DNA from: Streptomyces sp. TRM68416
Lineage (GTDB): Bacteria; Actinomycetota; Actinomycetes; Streptomycetales; Streptomycetaceae
DNA length: 64,000 nucleotides
NCBI RefSeq assembly: GCF_014596915.1
Contig: NZ_JACVWU010000014.1
Coordinates: 62,001 to 126,000, forward strand
Direction: 5' to 3'
Position numbers and translations under genes: made by a program. Below the pieces are notes generated by a model. It ran no database searches, was not told the origin of the DNA, and saw only the letters and a list, made by a program, of their open reading frames with translations. This document shows, in pieces, positions 23,440 through 33,858 of this stretch. How positions within the stretch are numbered: position 1 is the stretch's first letter; each line of letters opens with the position of its first letter.

Positions 23440-23810
23440 TGCTCAGCGTGGTGTGCAGGACGACGCCGGGTGCCCCGCCGCAGCGCTCGCGGAGCATGCC
23501 GTCCAGGATCTGGCGGGCGTCTGTGCACTGGTCCTCGGTAACGTCGGCCGGTGATCCACCGGGCGCCGAGGGGGTGCTGCGGACGGCGTCCAGCAGTCCC
23601 GCGCCGGGGCCGAGCGCGTGTCCAGCACGGCCTGCCGGACGGCCAACCCGGCGAGCCCGCCTCGCGCAGGGCGGCGGCGAAGCGTGGCGGGTCCGCGAGC
23701 CGGAGGGGCGGTGGCGCCGGGTCCGTCGGCACCGCGGCGAAGCCGGCTACGGCGGCCCGTAGGGCACCCACCGTCCAGGCGAGGAACTCCGCTTCCCGAC
23801 GTGGGCGTCG
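23440..23810 (-). pseudogene. Frameshifted remnant of a class I SAM-dependent methyltransferase (C-terminal part)
   Basis: Read on the minus strand, family-like sequence is spread over three frames. EFLAWTVGALRAAVAGFAAV and LADPPRFAAALREAG lie in one frame; AGLAVRQAVLDTRS follows in a second after what looks like one missing base near 23654; GAGLLDAVRST, then VTEDQCTDARQILDGMLRER and GGAPGVVLHTTLSI continue in the third after another missing base near 23600. The last piece matches the usual end of streptomycete class I methyltransferases (RQVLDGMLRERSGG). No stop follows in the expected place. The N-terminal half with the SAM-binding motif was not recognisable. Confidence 0.6.
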
Positions 23811-24095
23811 GCGCCGGGGGCGTCGGTGATGTGCGGCGGGCGGTGGCGTGCTCGCCGTAGCGGAGCCGCGCCTGCGGCGTCCTCGTCGTACCGGAGCCGC
23901 GCTTGCCGCGTCCTCGCGACGGTCCGCATCGGTGGGCGCGTGCGGCGTCCGCCGCGCTCATGCCGAAGAAGTCCACCGGTGGAGCGACGCTCACGCCCAC
24001 GCGGTCGCCGTCGGCGGCAAGGTGCCCCCGCGGCCGCCGCGATGAGTTTCGCCCCCGTCCGCAGTCCCCACCGGTGACCGTCGTACGACACACCC
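23811..24095. other. Decayed region without a supported gene
   Basis: Open frames exist on both strands but none has a start with a ribosome site and sensible protein sequence. One minus-strand piece reads APPVDFFGMSAADAARAHR, which looks like real protein and could be debris of the same or another gene. A 31-bp tandem repeat lies at 23856-23917. Confidence 0.4.
23856..23917. repeat. Tandem pair of 31-bp units
   Basis: Units 23856-23886 and 23887-23917 differ at about four of 31 bases. Both contain CGGAGCCGCG. The first unit, with the base before it, contains the 16-base word also found at 17754-17769. Confidence 0.6.
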
Positions 24096-24107
24096 TGGAG
24101 GACACCC

Positions 24108-24872
24108 GTGACGACCATCCCGCCCCCCGGCCGCCCGCCCGTCGTCGACCTGGCCACCTGGCAGGCCGCTCGCGACGAACTGCTGGTCCGCGAGAAGGCG
24201 CACACCCGTGAGGGAGACGCCATCGCCGCGGCCCGCCGCCGGCTGCCCATGGTGGAGTTCGACGGCACGGTCGAGGTGGTGGGGCCCGGCGGACCGGTTC
24301 CCTTCCTGGACCTGTTCCAAGGGCGCGACGAGCTCGTGGTCTACAAGCACATGTGGCACGACGGCGCGCCGCACCAGGGGCAGTGCGAGGGCTGCACCAC
24401 CACGGCCTGGCACCTGAAGGACGCCGTCTACCTCAACGCCCGCGGCGTGTCCTTCGCCGTCCTGACCACGGGCCGGTGGGAAGAGGTGGCCGCCTACGTC
24501 GATTTCATGGGCTACACCGAGCCGTGGTACTCGGTGCGCGGCGTGGACGGGCCGGCCGGTGGCGCGATGGGCTACCTGACCTGCTTCCTGCGCGACGGCG
24601 ACCGCACGTTCCTCACCTACTCCACGACGGGCCGCGGCAACGAACGGGTCAACGCGTCCATGGGCCTGCTCGACATGACGCCCTACGGCCGCGGCGAGGC
24701 GTGGGAGGACAACCCCGAGGGCTGGCCCAAGGGGGAGAACGCGTGCTGGACCTGGCGCTCGGACGCGGACGGCAACCCCACCTGGGGACCGACCAGCCGC
24801 CCCCGCCCGCAGTGGACCCGGCCCGGAGCCACCCCCGTGCAGACCCTCGGCCGGAACGGCCACTGTCACTGA
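24108..24872 (+). CDS. DUF899 family thioredoxin-like protein
   Basis: 254 residues from GTG 24108 with TGGAGGA just upstream. The DUF899 pattern is complete: an N-terminal helical lead (LATWQAARDELLVREKAHTREGD), RRRLPMVEFD, LFQGRDELVVYKHMW, then the CEGCTTTAWHL motif that stands in a thioredoxin-like fold, and later YGRGEAWEDNPEGWP. The family is common in actinobacteria; members are often described as dithiol-disulfide isomerase-like, but the activity is not established. It ends in GNGHCH-like residues (RNGHCH). A strong hairpin follows at 24891. Confidence 0.8.
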   Translation: MTTIPPPGRPPVVDLATWQAARDELLVREKAHTREGDAIAAARRRLPMVEFDGTVEVVGPGGPVPFLDLFQGRDELVVYKHMWHDGAPHQGQCEGCTTTAWHLKDAVYLNARGVSFAVLTTGRWEEVAAYVDFMGYTEPWYSVRGVDGPAGGAMGYLTCFLRDGDRTFLTYSTTGRGNERVNASMGLLDMTPYGRGEAWEDNPEGWPKGENACWTWRSDADGNPTWGPTSRPRPQWTRPGATPVQTLGRNGHCH

Positions 24873-24890
24873 CGACGGGCCTTTCGGCAC

Positions 24891-24932
24891 GGCGATCGGT
24901 CTTTGGCGGAACTTCGCCTTGCGACCGATCGC
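24891..24932. terminator. Terminator-like hairpin after the DUF899 gene
   Basis: GGCGATCGGTC (24891-24901) pairs exactly with GACCGATCGCC (24922-24932); inside it GGCG and CGCC can pair again. There is no T run, as is common for streptomycete terminators. It separates the DUF899 gene from the iron-controlled operon. Confidence 0.7.
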
Positions 24933-24955
24933 CCACCCCCTCACGCGTTTCCGTA

Positions 24956-24970
24956 AGGTTAGGCTAACCT
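24956..24970. promoter_or_regulatory. Iron box (DmdR/IdeR-type operator)
   Basis: AGGTTAGGCTAACCT is a 7+1+7 inverted repeat that matches the iron box TTAGGTTAGGCTAACCTAA recognised by DtxR-type iron repressors. It ends seven bases before the GTG start of the transporter ATPase gene, so transcription is probably leaderless or nearly so and would be blocked when iron is plentiful. Confidence 0.85.
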
Positions 24971-24977
24971 GTGTCGC

Positions 24978-25835
24978 GTGCGAGCAGGCGAAGAGATCTC
25001 CGCGACCCTCACCCCTCGTGGCCATGAACTCTCGGCCACGGGCGTCACCGTGGCCTACGACGGCATTGATGTCGTCCACGACGCCTCGGTGACCCTGCGG
25101 CCCGGTGACGTGACCGTGCTGGTGGGGCCGAACGGCAGTGGCAAGTCGACGCTGTTGCGCACGCTCGCGCGGCTGCAACGGGCGCGGACCGCCGCGCTCG
25201 CCATCGACGGCACCGACGGCCTCGCCCTGACCCCCCGTCAGCTCTCCCGCCGCCTGGCCCTGCTGACGCAGGACCGCCCCACCCCCAGCGGCCTCACCGT
25301 GCGGGACGTCGTCGAGTTCGGCCGCTACCCCTACCGGGGCCGCTGGGGCGGCGCCGATCCGGACGGCCCGGCCGCCGTGGACCGCGCGATGGCCCTGACC
25401 GGCGTCGCGGAACTCGCCGAACGGGGCGTCGAGCACCTCTCCGGCGGACAGCTCCAGCGGGTGTGGCTCGCCGGCTGCCTCGCCCAGGAGACCGGCGTGC
25501 TCCTGCTCGACGAACCGACCAACCACCTCGACCTGCGCTACCAGATCGAACTCCTCGACCTGATACGCGACCTGGCGGACGACCACGGCATCGCGGTCGG
25601 CGCCGTCCTGCACGACCTCGACCAGGCCGCGGCCGTGGCCGACCGGATCGTACTGCTCCACCAGGGGCGCATCATCGCCGCTGGCCTCCCCGAGGACGTC
25701 CTGACGTCGGAACGCCTGACCGACGCCTACGGCATCCGCATCGAAGTCGGCACCGACCCCCTCACGGGCCGCCTGCGCACCCGCGCGATCGGCCGACACC
25801 ACACGCGAAGCGAAAGGCTCAGCACCCCCTCATGA
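24978..25835 (+). CDS. Iron-siderophore ABC transporter, ATP-binding protein
   Basis: 285 residues from GTG 24978, immediately after the iron box. All ATPase motifs are seen: Walker A GPNGSGKST, Q-loop LLTQDRPTPSG, signature LSGGQLQRVWLAG, Walker B VLLLDEPTNHLD, and switch His in AVLHDLDQAA. FecE/FhuC-like (the SGLTVRDVVEFGRYPYRG segment is typical of the siderophore importer group). It energises import by the fused permease two genes downstream. It overlaps the binding-protein gene by four bases (ATGA). Confidence 0.9.
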   Translation: MRAGEEISATLTPRGHELSATGVTVAYDGIDVVHDASVTLRPGDVTVLVGPNGSGKSTLLRTLARLQRARTAALAIDGTDGLALTPRQLSRRLALLTQDRPTPSGLTVRDVVEFGRYPYRGRWGGADPDGPAAVDRAMALTGVAELAERGVEHLSGGQLQRVWLAGCLAQETGVLLLDEPTNHLDLRYQIELLDLIRDLADDHGIAVGAVLHDLDQAAAVADRIVLLHQGRIIAAGLPEDVLTSERLTDAYGIRIEVGTDPLTGRLRTRAIGRHHTRSERLSTPS

Positions 25836-26818
25836 GACGCCTGTTGACGACCGCGGCGGCCGCCACCGCCGCGGCGCTCGCCCTGACCGCCTGCGGTACG
25901 ACCGAGCCCGCCGCCGACGCCACCGCCGAACCGAACACGGCCCAGGCCGTCACCCTCACCGACGCCTCCGGCAAGAAGGTCGAACTCGGCAGGCCGGCCA
26001 AGAAGGTCGTCGGCACCGAGTGGCACGAGGTCGAGCTGCTGATATCGCTGGGTGTCGACCCGGTCGGCGTCGCCGACGTCAAGGGCTACAAGACCTGGGA
26101 CACCGCGGTCCCGTTGAAGAACGAGCCCAAGGACATCGGCACCCGCGGCGAGCCCAGCATGGACACCATCGCCTCGCTGGAGCCCGACCTCATCGTGGCC
26201 AGCACCGACCTGCCGCCGGCCGCCGTCAAGCAACTGCGCGAGGTCGCTCCGGTGGTGGAGGTGCGCTCCGCCGACGCCGCCGACCCGATCGGGCAGATGA
26301 CGGAGAACCTCGACCTCCTCGCCAAGGCCACCGGCACCACCGAGCGGGCCGAGGAGATCAAGAAGGAGTTCGACACGAAGCTCGCCGACGGCAGGAAGGC
26401 CCTCGCCGAAGCCGGCCTCGACGGCGCCGAACTCGCCTTCGCCGACGGCTACGACATCTCCAACCAGGTCTCCATCCGGCCCTTCACCAGCGGCTCCCTC
26501 ATCGGCGCGGTCAACGACAAGCTCGGCCTGAAGAACGCCTGGACCGTCGAGGGCGACAAGGACTACGGCCTCGGCTCCACCGACGTAGAAGGCCTCACCA
26601 AGCTGAGCGACGACGTCCGCTTCGCCTACATCGGCAACGACGGCGACAAGTCCAGCACCCCGTTCACCGACGCCCTGGCCAAGGACAAGGTGTGGACCTC
26701 GCTGCCGTTCGTCAAGAAGGGCAACGTGCACCGACTGCCCGACGGCATCTGGATGTTCGGCGGCCCCGGTTCGATGGGAGCCTACGTCGACGCCCTCGTC
26801 GCCGAGCTGACGAAGTAA
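25832..26818 (+). CDS. Iron-siderophore ABC transporter, substrate-binding lipoprotein
   Basis: 328 residues from ATG 25832. Signal peptide with lipobox ALTACG (Cys about 21). The mature part is a FecB/FepB-type helical-backbone binding protein: VTLTDASGKKVELGRPAKKVV, SMDTIASLEPDLIVAST, LPDGIWMFGGPGSMGAYVDAL. It sits on the outer membrane face and delivers ferric siderophore to the permease. Which siderophore is not visible; no biosynthetic genes are near. Confidence 0.9.
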   Translation: MRRLLTTAAAATAAALALTACGTTEPAADATAEPNTAQAVTLTDASGKKVELGRPAKKVVGTEWHEVELLISLGVDPVGVADVKGYKTWDTAVPLKNEPKDIGTRGEPSMDTIASLEPDLIVASTDLPPAAVKQLREVAPVVEVRSADAADPIGQMTENLDLLAKATGTTERAEEIKKEFDTKLADGRKALAEAGLDGAELAFADGYDISNQVSIRPFTSGSLIGAVNDKLGLKNAWTVEGDKDYGLGSTDVEGLTKLSDDVRFAYIGNDGDKSSTPFTDALAKDKVWTSLPFVKKGNVHRLPDGIWMFGGPGSMGAYVDALVAELTK

Positions 26819-26823
26819 CGCCC

Positions 26824-28890
26824 ATGGCCGTCACCGCGACCACCCCCGCCGCCCGTCCGTCCGCCGTCACGTCCCGGACGGGCGCGGCCGCGGTGACGGC
26901 CGCCCTGACCCTGCTGGTCGCGGCCCTCGCCGTCGTCGACATCACACAGGGCACGGCCGCCGTCGGCCCCGGGGAGGTGTGGAAGGCGTTCACCGGCCGG
27001 GCGGACGCCGCCGACTCCTCCGTCGTCATCGCCTCCCGGCTGCCGCGGATGACCGCCGGCCTCCTCGTCGGCATCGCGCTGGGCACGGCGGGCGCCGCGC
27101 TGCAGAAGGTCAGCCGCAACGTGCTCGCCTCACCCGACACCCTCGCCGTGAACGCCGGCTCCTACCTCGCCCTCGGCATCGCCGCCGTCACCGGCCTCTC
27201 GCTGCCGCTGCTCGCCTCCTCCGGCGTCGCCTTCCTCGGCGCCCTCGCGGCGGCCGCCGTCGTCCTCGGCCTGTCCGGACTCGCCGCCGGCACCGTCCGG
27301 CTCGTGCTCGCCGGCAGCGCCCTCGCCCTCGGCCTCACCGCCGTCACCGAGGGCCTGCTCCTGCTCTTCCCCCAGGAGACCCAGGGCCTCTACCAGTGGA
27401 ACCAGGGCAGCATCGCCCAGAGCGGCTTCGACGGCGTGCTCCAGATGACGCCGCTCGTCCTCGTCGGCCTCACCGGACTGCTGCTGTCCGCCCGCCGCAT
27501 CGACGCCCTGGCCCTCGGTGACGACGCCGCCCGCGGCCTCGGCGTCCCGGTCCGCGCCACCCGCGTCACCGTCGTCGTGCTCGCGGCCCTGCTCTCCACC
27601 GCCGCCGTCACCCTCGCCGGGCCGATCGGCTTCGTCGGCCTGTGCGCCCCCGCGCTCGTCCGCCCCCTCGCCCGCCGCTTCCGCGCCTTCTCCCGCACCC
27701 GCGCGAGCCTGCCCGCCGTGGGCCTGACCGGTGCGGTGCTGGTGCTCGGCTCGGACGTCCTGCTGCGCGCCCTGGTCCCGGCGGACGTGGCGGTCGCCGT
27801 ACCGACCGGCGTCGTCACCAGCTTCGTCGGGGCCGTGTTCCTCGCGGTCATGGCCACGCGCGTGCGGCACACCGGCGCGTCCGCCGCCCCCGACCGGCTG
27901 CGCATCAGGAGCAGGGCCGTCTTCCTGACCACCACGGCCGTCCTCGCGGTGGTCCTCGTCGGCGTGACGATCGCCGCCGTACTCCTGGGCGACAGCAAGC
28001 TGCTGCTGGGCGACGTCGCCAACTGGGCGCAGGGCCGGGCGGGCCGGACCGTCGGCTTCGTCCTCGACACCCGGGTGCCCCGCGTCCTCGCCGCGCTCCT
28101 CGCGGGCGGCGCGCTCGCCCTGGCCGGCACGCTCGTCCAGGCCGTGACCCGCAACCAGCTCGCGGAACCCGGCATCCTGGGCGTCTCCGGCGGCGCCGCG
28201 CTGGGCGCCGTCCTCCTGGTCACGACGGCGCCCGTGGCCGGAACGTGGAGCGTGGCGGGCGCGGCCTTCGCGGGCGCCGCCGTCAGTTCCGTCCTCGTCT
28301 TCGGACTCGCCGCGCGCGGAGGCTTCGAACAGAACCGGCTGGTCCTCGTCGGCTTCGGCGTCGCCACCGGGACGTCCGCCCTGATCAGCCTGCTCATCAT
28401 CCTCACCGACCCGTTCAACGCGGTGAAGGCCCTCACCTGGCTGTCCGGCTCCACCTACGGCCGCACCCTGCCCGACGTCCTCCCGATCGCCCTCGTCCTC
28501 GGCGTCGGCGTACTCGTCGCCTTCCTCCGCCGCACCGAACTCGACCTCGTCTCCCTCGACGAGGACACCCCGAGGCTGCTGGGCCTCGGCCTGTCCCGCG
28601 GTCGCCTGGGCTTCCTCAGCCTCTCCGTCCTGCTGAGCGCCACCGCCGTGGCCGCCGCGGGCACGATCGGCTTCGTGGGCCTGGTGGCCCCCCACGCGGC
28701 CAGGGCCCTGGTGGGCCGTCAGCACGCGCGCGTGGTCCCGGTCGCGGTGCTGCTCGGCGCCACCCTCGTCTGCACGGCCGACCTGCTCGGCCGCACGGTG
28801 ATCGCGCCAGCGCAGCTCGGCGCGGGCCTGATGACGGCCGTGATCGGCACGCCGTACTTCCTGTACCTGCTGGTTCGTAGCCGCCGCTGA
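26824..28890 (+). CDS. Iron-siderophore ABC transporter, fused double permease (FecCD type)
   Basis: 688 residues from ATG 26824, five bases after the binding-protein stop. Two FecCD permease domains are joined in one chain: the first about residues 15-350 (LPRMTAGLLVGIALGTAGAALQKVSRNVLASPDTLAVNAG, GPIGFVGLCAPALVRPLARR), the second about 360-688 (RVPRVLAALLAGGALALAGTLVQAVTRNQLAEPGILGVSGG cut here for length, TIGFVGLVAPHAARALVG). Each carries the GxxGFVGLxxPH-type coupling loop that contacts the ATPase. Most such importers use two separate permeases; fused ones are known (for example FhuB). Confidence 0.9.
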   Translation: MAVTATTPAARPSAVTSRTGAAAVTAALTLLVAALAVVDITQGTAAVGPGEVWKAFTGRADAADSSVVIASRLPRMTAGLLVGIALGTAGAALQKVSRNVLASPDTLAVNAGSYLALGIAAVTGLSLPLLASSGVAFLGALAAAAVVLGLSGLAAGTVRLVLAGSALALGLTAVTEGLLLLFPQETQGLYQWNQGSIAQSGFDGVLQMTPLVLVGLTGLLLSARRIDALALGDDAARGLGVPVRATRVTVVVLAALLSTAAVTLAGPIGFVGLCAPALVRPLARRFRAFSRTRASLPAVGLTGAVLVLGSDVLLRALVPADVAVAVPTGVVTSFVGAVFLAVMATRVRHTGASAAPDRLRIRSRAVFLTTTAVLAVVLVGVTIAAVLLGDSKLLLGDVANWAQGRAGRTVGFVLDTRVPRVLAALLAGGALALAGTLVQAVTRNQLAEPGILGVSGGAALGAVLLVTTAPVAGTWSVAGAAFAGAAVSSVLVFGLAARGGFEQNRLVLVGFGVATGTSALISLLIILTDPFNAVKALTWLSGSTYGRTLPDVLPIALVLGVGVLVAFLRRTELDLVSLDEDTPRLLGLGLSRGRLGFLSLSVLLSATAVAAAGTIGFVGLVAPHAARALVGRQHARVVPVAVLLGATLVCTADLLGRTVIAPAQLGAGLMTAVIGTPYFLYLLVRSRR

Positions 28891-29027
28891 GCGCTCCGCC
28901 GGACGTGCCGTGACGTGTCGTCGTTCGCCTGCGGGCTCGTCGTGGCCGGTCCGCCGGCCCCGCTCGTGGACAGCCGTCGGAGCGTTGATCCGGTGGTGTC
29001 GTCCGGCGCGCTGTGAAGAATGCGACC

Positions 29028-29534
29028 ATGCGTATCCGATCCGTACGCCTGGACGAACTGCCCGCGCTCCAGGACATCGAGAGGGCCGCCGGGCAGTGCT
29101 TCCGGGACATCGGCATGCCGGAGATCGCCGAGGACGAGCCGCTGCCGCTCGGTGAACTCGCCCGCTACCATCACGCCGGGCTGGCCTGGGTCGCGACCGA
29201 CGACGCCGACGCCCCGATCGCCTACCTGATCGCCGACCGCGTCGACGGCAACCTCCACGTCGAGCAGGTCTCGGTGCACCCGGACAGCGCGCGCCGCGGG
29301 GTCGGCCGACTGCTGCTGGACCATCTGGCGGCCCACGCCAGGAACGCGGGCGTACCCGCCCTGACCCTCACCACGTTCACGCAGGTCCCGTGGAACGCGC
29401 CCTACTACAGGCGCTGCGGTTTTGAACTCATGGACGACAACAGGCTCCCTCCCGGCCTGCGCAGGATCCGCGAGCGCGAGGCGGCACACGGCCTGGACCG
29501 GTGGCCGCGGGCCTGCATGCGCCGGGAGCTGTGA
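29028..29534 (+). CDS. GNAT-family N-acetyltransferase
   Basis: 168 residues from ATG 29028; GTG 29013 in frame is an alternative five codons upstream. Typical GNAT: IRSVRLDELPALQDIERAAG, VEQVSVHPDSARRGVGRLLLDHL with the RRGVGR acetyl-CoA loop, then VPWNAPYYRRCGFELM. The PYYRRCGF end and the IERAAG start resemble acetyltransferases that act on small amines or protein N-termini. It converges with another GNAT gene over a shared terminator. Confidence 0.85.
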   Translation: MRIRSVRLDELPALQDIERAAGQCFRDIGMPEIAEDEPLPLGELARYHHAGLAWVATDDADAPIAYLIADRVDGNLHVEQVSVHPDSARRGVGRLLLDHLAAHARNAGVPALTLTTFTQVPWNAPYYRRCGFELMDDNRLPPGLRRIREREAAHGLDRWPRACMRREL

Positions 29535-29581
29535 CGCAGGGAACGGCGCGCGCCGGAGAGCGAGCCGTCCGCCTGCGTCAC
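29531..29581. terminator. Bidirectional terminator over both stop codons of convergent genes
   Basis: GTGACGCAGG (29531-29540) and CCTGCGTCAC (29572-29581) are exact reverse complements and each contains the stop codon of one of the two GNAT genes. An inner ACGGC/GCCGT pair can extend the stem. Confidence 0.7.
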
Positions 29582-30123
29582 GACGGTGCCGCGTAGCAGC
29601 GGACGGTCACCCTCTGGTGCGCACTCCACTCCTGCTCGACCGTGGCCGTCAACTCCCAGCCCAGCCGCTCGTACAGGGCTGCCGCCGCCGTATCGGACGC
29701 GACGACGTCGAGGACCGGATGCAGGCCACGGTGGCGCGCCGCCTCCACTGCGCTGCCGATCAACAGGGCACCGATTCGGTGTCCCCTCGCCTGCGGAGCG
29801 ACGAACAGCCTGCTGACCACGGCGGTCATCTCCCGTGTCGTCCCGTGCCGTTCGCTCCACAGCACCGGGGCCAGATCGCCGTCGCCCGCCTGCGCCAGAC
29901 TCACATGCCCCACCAGGCCGCCTTCGAGTTCGGCAACCCAGGAGCCCAGCAGGGAACCGCGCGAGAGCCACTCGTCGGGCCGATCCGGCCAGTTCACCGG
30001 ATAGCCGTCGTGCGCATGGACCTCCGCGAGGATCCGCACGCACTCCTCGACATCGCCCTCCGCCCGCCGCCGGACCGAGCAACTTCGCCTTCCGTCAGCC
30101 ACCTTGGAGCTCTCACTGTTCAC
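29578..30123 (-). CDS. GNAT-family N-acetyltransferase
   Basis: 181 residues from GTG 30123; GTG 30102 (174 residues) is an alternative, and neither ribosome site is strong. The domain begins at VRRRAEGDVEECVRILAEVHAHDGYPVNW, a pattern seen in a streptomycete GNAT subgroup. Acetyl-CoA loop VVSRLFVAPQARGHRIGALLIG, then the C-terminal ASDTAAAALYERLGWELTA. Substrate unknown. The longer open frame upstream contains unlikely Arg/His/Cys-rich sequence and is not used. Confidence 0.8.
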   Translation of the reverse strand: MNSESSKVADGRRSCSVRRRAEGDVEECVRILAEVHAHDGYPVNWPDRPDEWLSRGSLLGSWVAELEGGLVGHVSLAQAGDGDLAPVLWSERHGTTREMTAVVSRLFVAPQARGHRIGALLIGSAVEAARHRGLHPVLDVVASDTAAAALYERLGWELTATVEQEWSAHQRVTVRCYAAPS

Positions 30124-30313
30124 GCAGGCATGGAAACACAGGCCACCGAGCCACAACCAGCCGGCGTGACCGAGGTCGGCGTGGCACCTGCGCCGCACGC
30201 AGGCGAGCGCCCGGCCGAGGCGGGGCCTGTGCCGGGCGCCTGTACGCGGCGGGGTGCCCCGCGACCACTGGCCGACGCGAGGCATCGCGCCTTGTGGGTG
30301 CGGGGCGGCACCG

Positions 30314-32626
<2,313 letters not shown>

Positions 32627-32677
32627 GACACATTCCTCCGCTCCGAGAGCCGTTCAGGTTTTTGCAGCCTACGGTAA

Positions 32678-32697
32678 TTTTGCAGTCAACTGCAAAA
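32678..32697. promoter_or_regulatory. 20-bp palindromic operator between mmpL and tetR
   Basis: TTTTGCAGT-CA-ACTGCAAAA, a perfect 9+2+9 inverted repeat, 25 bases before the tetR start and 51 before mmpL. A further half site TTTTTGCAG lies at 32659-32666. It is the obvious binding site of the adjacent TetR protein. Confidence 0.75.
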
Positions 32698-32722
32698 GTG
32701 CACTCGGTGGTAACCTGCGGGC

Positions 32723-33301
32723 ATGGCAGACGGTGCGAGAGAGCGCGGCAAGGCCCGGCGTCGGGAGGCGATTCTGCGAGCGGCCTACAAGCTGTTCGCG
32801 GAGCGCGGCTTCGAGGCGGCGACGATCGCCGACATCGCGGAGGAGGCGGAGGTCTCACCCCGTACGGTCACGCTGTACTTCCCCTCGAAGATGGACCTGG
32901 CGACCTCGCACCTGGCGGAGTTCACCGAGCGGCTCAGCCGGGCGCTGAACGCACGTGAGCCCGGGGTCACCACCCTGGAGGCACTGGAGCGGTTCCTCCG
33001 GCAGGACGGCGCGAGCCAGCCGGACGCGACGGATGTGCTCTACGAGCGGATGCTCGACGCCAACCCGCAGCTGAGGGCCATCGCCAACAGCCGTCTCGCC
33101 GAGGTCATTCAGGAAGGCGCCCGCCTCTTCGCCGCCGAGCGCGGCAGCGACCCCGACGCCTTCGGGCCGCGGATGGTCGCCGCGGCCGCCGCCGCGGTCG
33201 TCGGCGAGGTGTATCTGCGCCCGAGCGAGGAGAACTTCGAGGCGGCCATGGCCTTCCTGGCCGCCGGGATCTCCTCCCTGCCCGGCGACCGCCTCGCCTG
33301 A
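32723..33301 (+). CDS. TetR-family repressor, probable regulator of the MMPL pump
   Basis: 192 residues from ATG 32723. HTH: REAILRAAYKLFAERGFEAATIADIAEEAEVSPRTVTLYFPSKMDL (typical, with TVTLYFPSK in place of VYYHFKSK). The C-terminal ligand domain is helical and not recognisable as to ligand. It is divergent from mmpL across a 20-bp palindrome, so it most likely represses both. A short hairpin follows the stop. Confidence 0.87.
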   Translation: MADGARERGKARRREAILRAAYKLFAERGFEAATIADIAEEAEVSPRTVTLYFPSKMDLATSHLAEFTERLSRALNAREPGVTTLEALERFLRQDGASQPDATDVLYERMLDANPQLRAIANSRLAEVIQEGARLFAAERGSDPDAFGPRMVAAAAAAVVGEVYLRPSEENFEAAMAFLAAGISSLPGDRLA

Positions 33302-33305
33302 GCAC

Positions 33306-33326
33306 GTCAGGGCGAGATCCCCTGAC
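33306..33326. terminator. Short hairpin after tetR
   Basis: GTCAGGG (33306-33312) pairs with CCCTGAC (33320-33326) over a 7-base loop, between the convergent tetR (stop 33301) and the gene at 33338. Confidence 0.5.
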
Positions 33327-33337
33327 GGCCCCCGTCG

Positions 33338-33853
33338 TCAGCCGGCCCCGGCGCGCAGGCTTCGCGCCCGGGCAGGGATCATCACCGTCGCGCCCATGGC
33401 CCGGGCAAGCGCAGCGGCCAGTGCGGTGGCCGCCGTCGCCGCGAGCGCCGCGACGAAGCCGCCGCCGACGAGCCCGCGGAGCCGGTGGGCGTGGCTGGTC
33501 CGGGCCGGTACCCGGCCTGCGGCGACGCCGGTGTCGTCCGTGCCGTTCATGTCGTTCATGCCGTTCTCCCGTCGCTCGGCCATGCCCGTACGGGGTGTTC
33601 CGGCCGGCCTGCGACGGTCCTGGCCCCGGCGCGTGACGACGCGTACCCGCGCCGTGCGACGGCCGGGGTTGCGCAGGGCGCGGACGCCGGTGCCGCGGAG
33701 CCAGAACCCGGCGTCCCGGCCGAGCACCGGGCCGGGCTCGCCGTCGCGCAGCTCCAGCTGCACGCGCCCCCGGGTGACGACGCCGAACGCGTCGTACCAC
33801 TGGGCGGCGACCACTGCGACACGCGCGCCACCGCGCAGCGTGAGCGTCCGCAC
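33338..33853 (-). CDS. Hypothetical protein, possible chimera of a cupin-like part and a truncated membrane domain
   Basis: 171 residues from GTG 33853, five bases after the sigma-factor stop, with GGAGTAG upstream, so the two are cotranscribed. Residues 1-80 (LTLRGGARVAVVAAQWYDAFGVV, VQLELRDGEPGPVLGRDAGFWL) look like a small beta-barrel of the cupin kind. Residues 80-115 are Asn/Asp-rich (ENGMNDMNGTDDTG). Residues 118-160 have one membrane helix (GGGFVAALAATAATALAAALARAMGA), after which the sequence changes to basic residues and stops. The membrane part resembles the start of streptomycete DUF6069-like proteins, which are normally longer, so the 3' end may be truncated. Confidence 0.5.
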   Translation of the reverse strand: MRTLTLRGGARVAVVAAQWYDAFGVVTRGRVQLELRDGEPGPVLGRDAGFWLRGTGVRALRNPGRRTARVRVVTRRGQDRRRPAGTPRTGMAERRENGMNDMNGTDDTGVAAGRVPARTSHAHRLRGLVGGGFVAALAATAATALAAALARAMGATVMIPARARSLRAGAG

Positions 33854-33858
33854 CGGGA

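Noticed and set aside
29578-30285. Longer start for the second GNAT gene
   Set aside because: The extra residues are an Arg/His/Cys-rich stretch without family match; GTG 30123 or 30102 is more likely.
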